DNA of 64,000 nucleotides from Alphaproteobacteria bacterium 65-37 (lineage in GTDB: Bacteria; Pseudomonadota; Alphaproteobacteria; Reyranellales; Reyranellaceae), in assembly GCA_001897995.1 (NCBI GenBank), contig MKRV01000266.1, positions 1 through 64,000 of the forward strand. The letters run 5' to 3'. Below are positions 62,422-64,000 of this stretch, piece by piece. A model generated the notes under the pieces. That model saw only the letters and a list, made by a program, of their open reading frames with translations. It did not search any database and had not been told where the DNA came from. A program made the translations under genes and the position numbers. The stretch's first letter is position 1, and every line of letters starts with the position of its first letter.

Positions 62422-63219
62422 TCAGGCCGCCGGTCGCCGGCTCCCATAGAGCATGTAGTTCACGTCGAGGTCGTGCCTGTTGAGCGACCAACTGCGGCTG
62501 AGCGGTCTGTAGACTACGCCGACGACTTCCCGTGCGTCGACGCCGCCGTCGCGCAGGCCGCGCACGACTTCCGACGGCTTCAGGAATTTCTTCCAGTCGT
62601 GGGTGCCGCGCGGCAGCCAGCGCAGCACGTACTCGGCGCCGGCGATGGCCATTGCCCAGGCCTTGGCCGTGCGGTTGAGCGTCGACAGGAACAGCAGGCC
62701 GCCCGGCTTCACCATGCGCGCGCAGGAGTGCAGGAACAGGTCGGCGTCGGCGACGTGCTCGACGATCTCCAGTGCCATCACGATGTCGAACGCGGCACCG
62801 CCGTCGGCCAGCGCCTCGGCCGTGCCCGGGCGGTAGTCGATTGCGAGACCCTGTCGTTCGGCATGCAGCGCGGCGACGGCGATGTTGCGCGCCGAGGCGT
62901 CGACCGCGGTGACCGTGGCGCCCAGGCGGGTCATCGGCTCGCTGAGCAGGCCACCGCCGCAACCGATATCGAGCAGCGACAGGCCTTCCAGCGGCCGGCC
63001 CGAGAGGGCGTCGCGCTGCCAATGGGCGGCGGCACGGTCACGGATATAGCCGATCCGGACCGGGTTGAGCCGGTGCAGGGGGCCGAACTTGCCGGCCGGG
63101 TCCCACCATTCGTCGGCGATCTGCGAAAAGCGTTCGACGTCGGCGGGATCGATAGTCCCCCTGCCGGCTGTCCCCTTATCGTCTGCCTTCATCGTGTGGA
63201 TATGCGCGCTTTCGACCAT
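62422..63219 (-). CDS. ubiG: bifunctional 2-polyprenyl-6-hydroxyphenol methylase/3-demethylubiquinol 3-O-methyltransferase
   Basis: EVERF-like DVERFSQIADEWWDPAGKFGPLHRLNPVRIGYIRD, LDIGCGGGLLSEPMTRLGA. Confidence 0.95.
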   Translation of the reverse strand: MVESAHIHTMKADDKGTAGRGTIDPADVERFSQIADEWWDPAGKFGPLHRLNPVRIGYIRDRAAAHWQRDALSGRPLEGLSLLDIGCGGGLLSEPMTRLGATVTAVDASARNIAVAALHAERQGLAIDYRPGTAEALADGGAAFDIVMALEIVEHVADADLFLHSCARMVKPGGLLFLSTLNRTAKAWAMAIAGAEYVLRWLPRGTHDWKKFLKPSEVVRGLRDGGVDAREVVGVVYRPLSRSWSLNRHDLDVNYMLYGSRRPAA

Positions 63220-63297
63220 GGCTACCCTTGACCCATATGGCGCTGCCGGTGTCTATAGCCCGCTTTCCAGGCGGGGGCTTCCCCTTCGAGTAGGGTC

Positions 63298-64000
63298 ATG
63301 GCGCGCATTGTTCTGAAATTCGGCGGTACTTCGGTCGGCGACACGGATCGGATCAAGAACGTCGCGCGCAAAGTAAAAGCCGAGGTCGATCGCGGCAACG
63401 AGGTTGCAGTCGTCGTCTCGGCCATGTCGGGCGCGACCAATCAGCTCGTCAAATGGGTGAACGAGATCGCCCCGCTGCACGATCCGCGCGAGTACGACGT
63501 CGTCGTGGCGACGGGCGAGCAGGTGACGATCGGCTTGCTGGCGATGGCGCTGCAGCAGGAGGGCGTGAAGTCGCGCTCCTGGGTGTCGTGGCAGATCCCG
63601 ATCAAGACCGACGGCGCCTACGCCAAGGCCCGCGTGATCGAGATCGACACGACCGAGATGGCCAAGACCATGTCGGCGGGCGAGGTGCCGATCGTGCCGG
63701 GTTTCCAGGGCCTCTCGCCCGAGGGCCGGATCACGACGCTCGGCCGCGGCGGCTCCGACACTTCGGCTGTGGCGCTGGCCGCCGCGCTGAAGGCCGATCG
63801 CTGCGACATCTACACTGACGTCGACGGCGTCTACACGACCGATCCGCGGATCGTCGAAAAGGCGCAGAAGATCGATCGGGTGACCTACGAAGAGATGCTG
63901 GAAATGGCGTCGCTCGGCTCGAAGGTGCTGCAGACGCGGTCCGTCGAGCTGGCGATGAATCATCATGTGCGGGTGCAGGTGCTGTCGTCGTTCGACGAGG
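63298..64000 (+). CDS. lysC: aspartate kinase, 3'-truncated by window end
   Basis: MARIVLKFGGTSVGDTDRIKNVA...GRGGSDTSAVALAAALKADRCDIYTDVDGVYTTDPRIV. Confidence 0.95.
   Translation, partial: MARIVLKFGGTSVGDTDRIKNVARKVKAEVDRGNEVAVVVSAMSGATNQLVKWVNEIAPLHDPREYDVVVATGEQVTIGLLAMALQQEGVKSRSWVSWQIPIKTDGAYAKARVIEIDTTEMAKTMSAGEVPIVPGFQGLSPEGRITTLGRGGSDTSAVALAAALKADRCDIYTDVDGVYTTDPRIVEKAQKIDRVTYEEMLEMASLGSKVLQTRSVELAMNHHVRVQVLSSFDE

Overview
High-GC chromosomal window, most consistent with an alphaproteobacterium (Rhodospirillales/Reyranella-like by gene content; this is inference). Most of it is ordinary core and metabolic sequence: xylulokinase, GST, PHA depolymerase, a B12-linked block (methylmalonyl-CoA mutase, MeaB, CobS/CobT), rpmB, aroK-aroB, xerD, accA, secA-PpiC-argJ-mutT, ubiG and a truncated aspartate kinase. 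Accessory material includes a RES/Xre toxin-antitoxin pair, a TonB-dependent receptor with a striking triple palindromic operator (Zur-box-like), several SDRs (one a fused double SDR with a degenerate second half, one carrying an in-frame 15-bp tandem repeat), and a divergent AraC/SDR pair with a 9-bp inverted repeat between them. At about 45.2-51.4 kb there is an island-like segment with an acyl desaturase, an acyltransferase, an OmpA pair, a decayed IS66 transposase and a decayed tyrosine integrase. Several families of intergenic palindromic repeats occur, including a ~204-bp composite with ~54-bp terminal inverted repeats that show compensatory changes. I saw no CRISPR array, rRNA, convincing tRNA or clear defence island. 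No wholly new multi-gene system can be proven from sequence alone. The strongest leads are the TonB-receptor operator, the composite repeat element and the rpmB leader hairpin.
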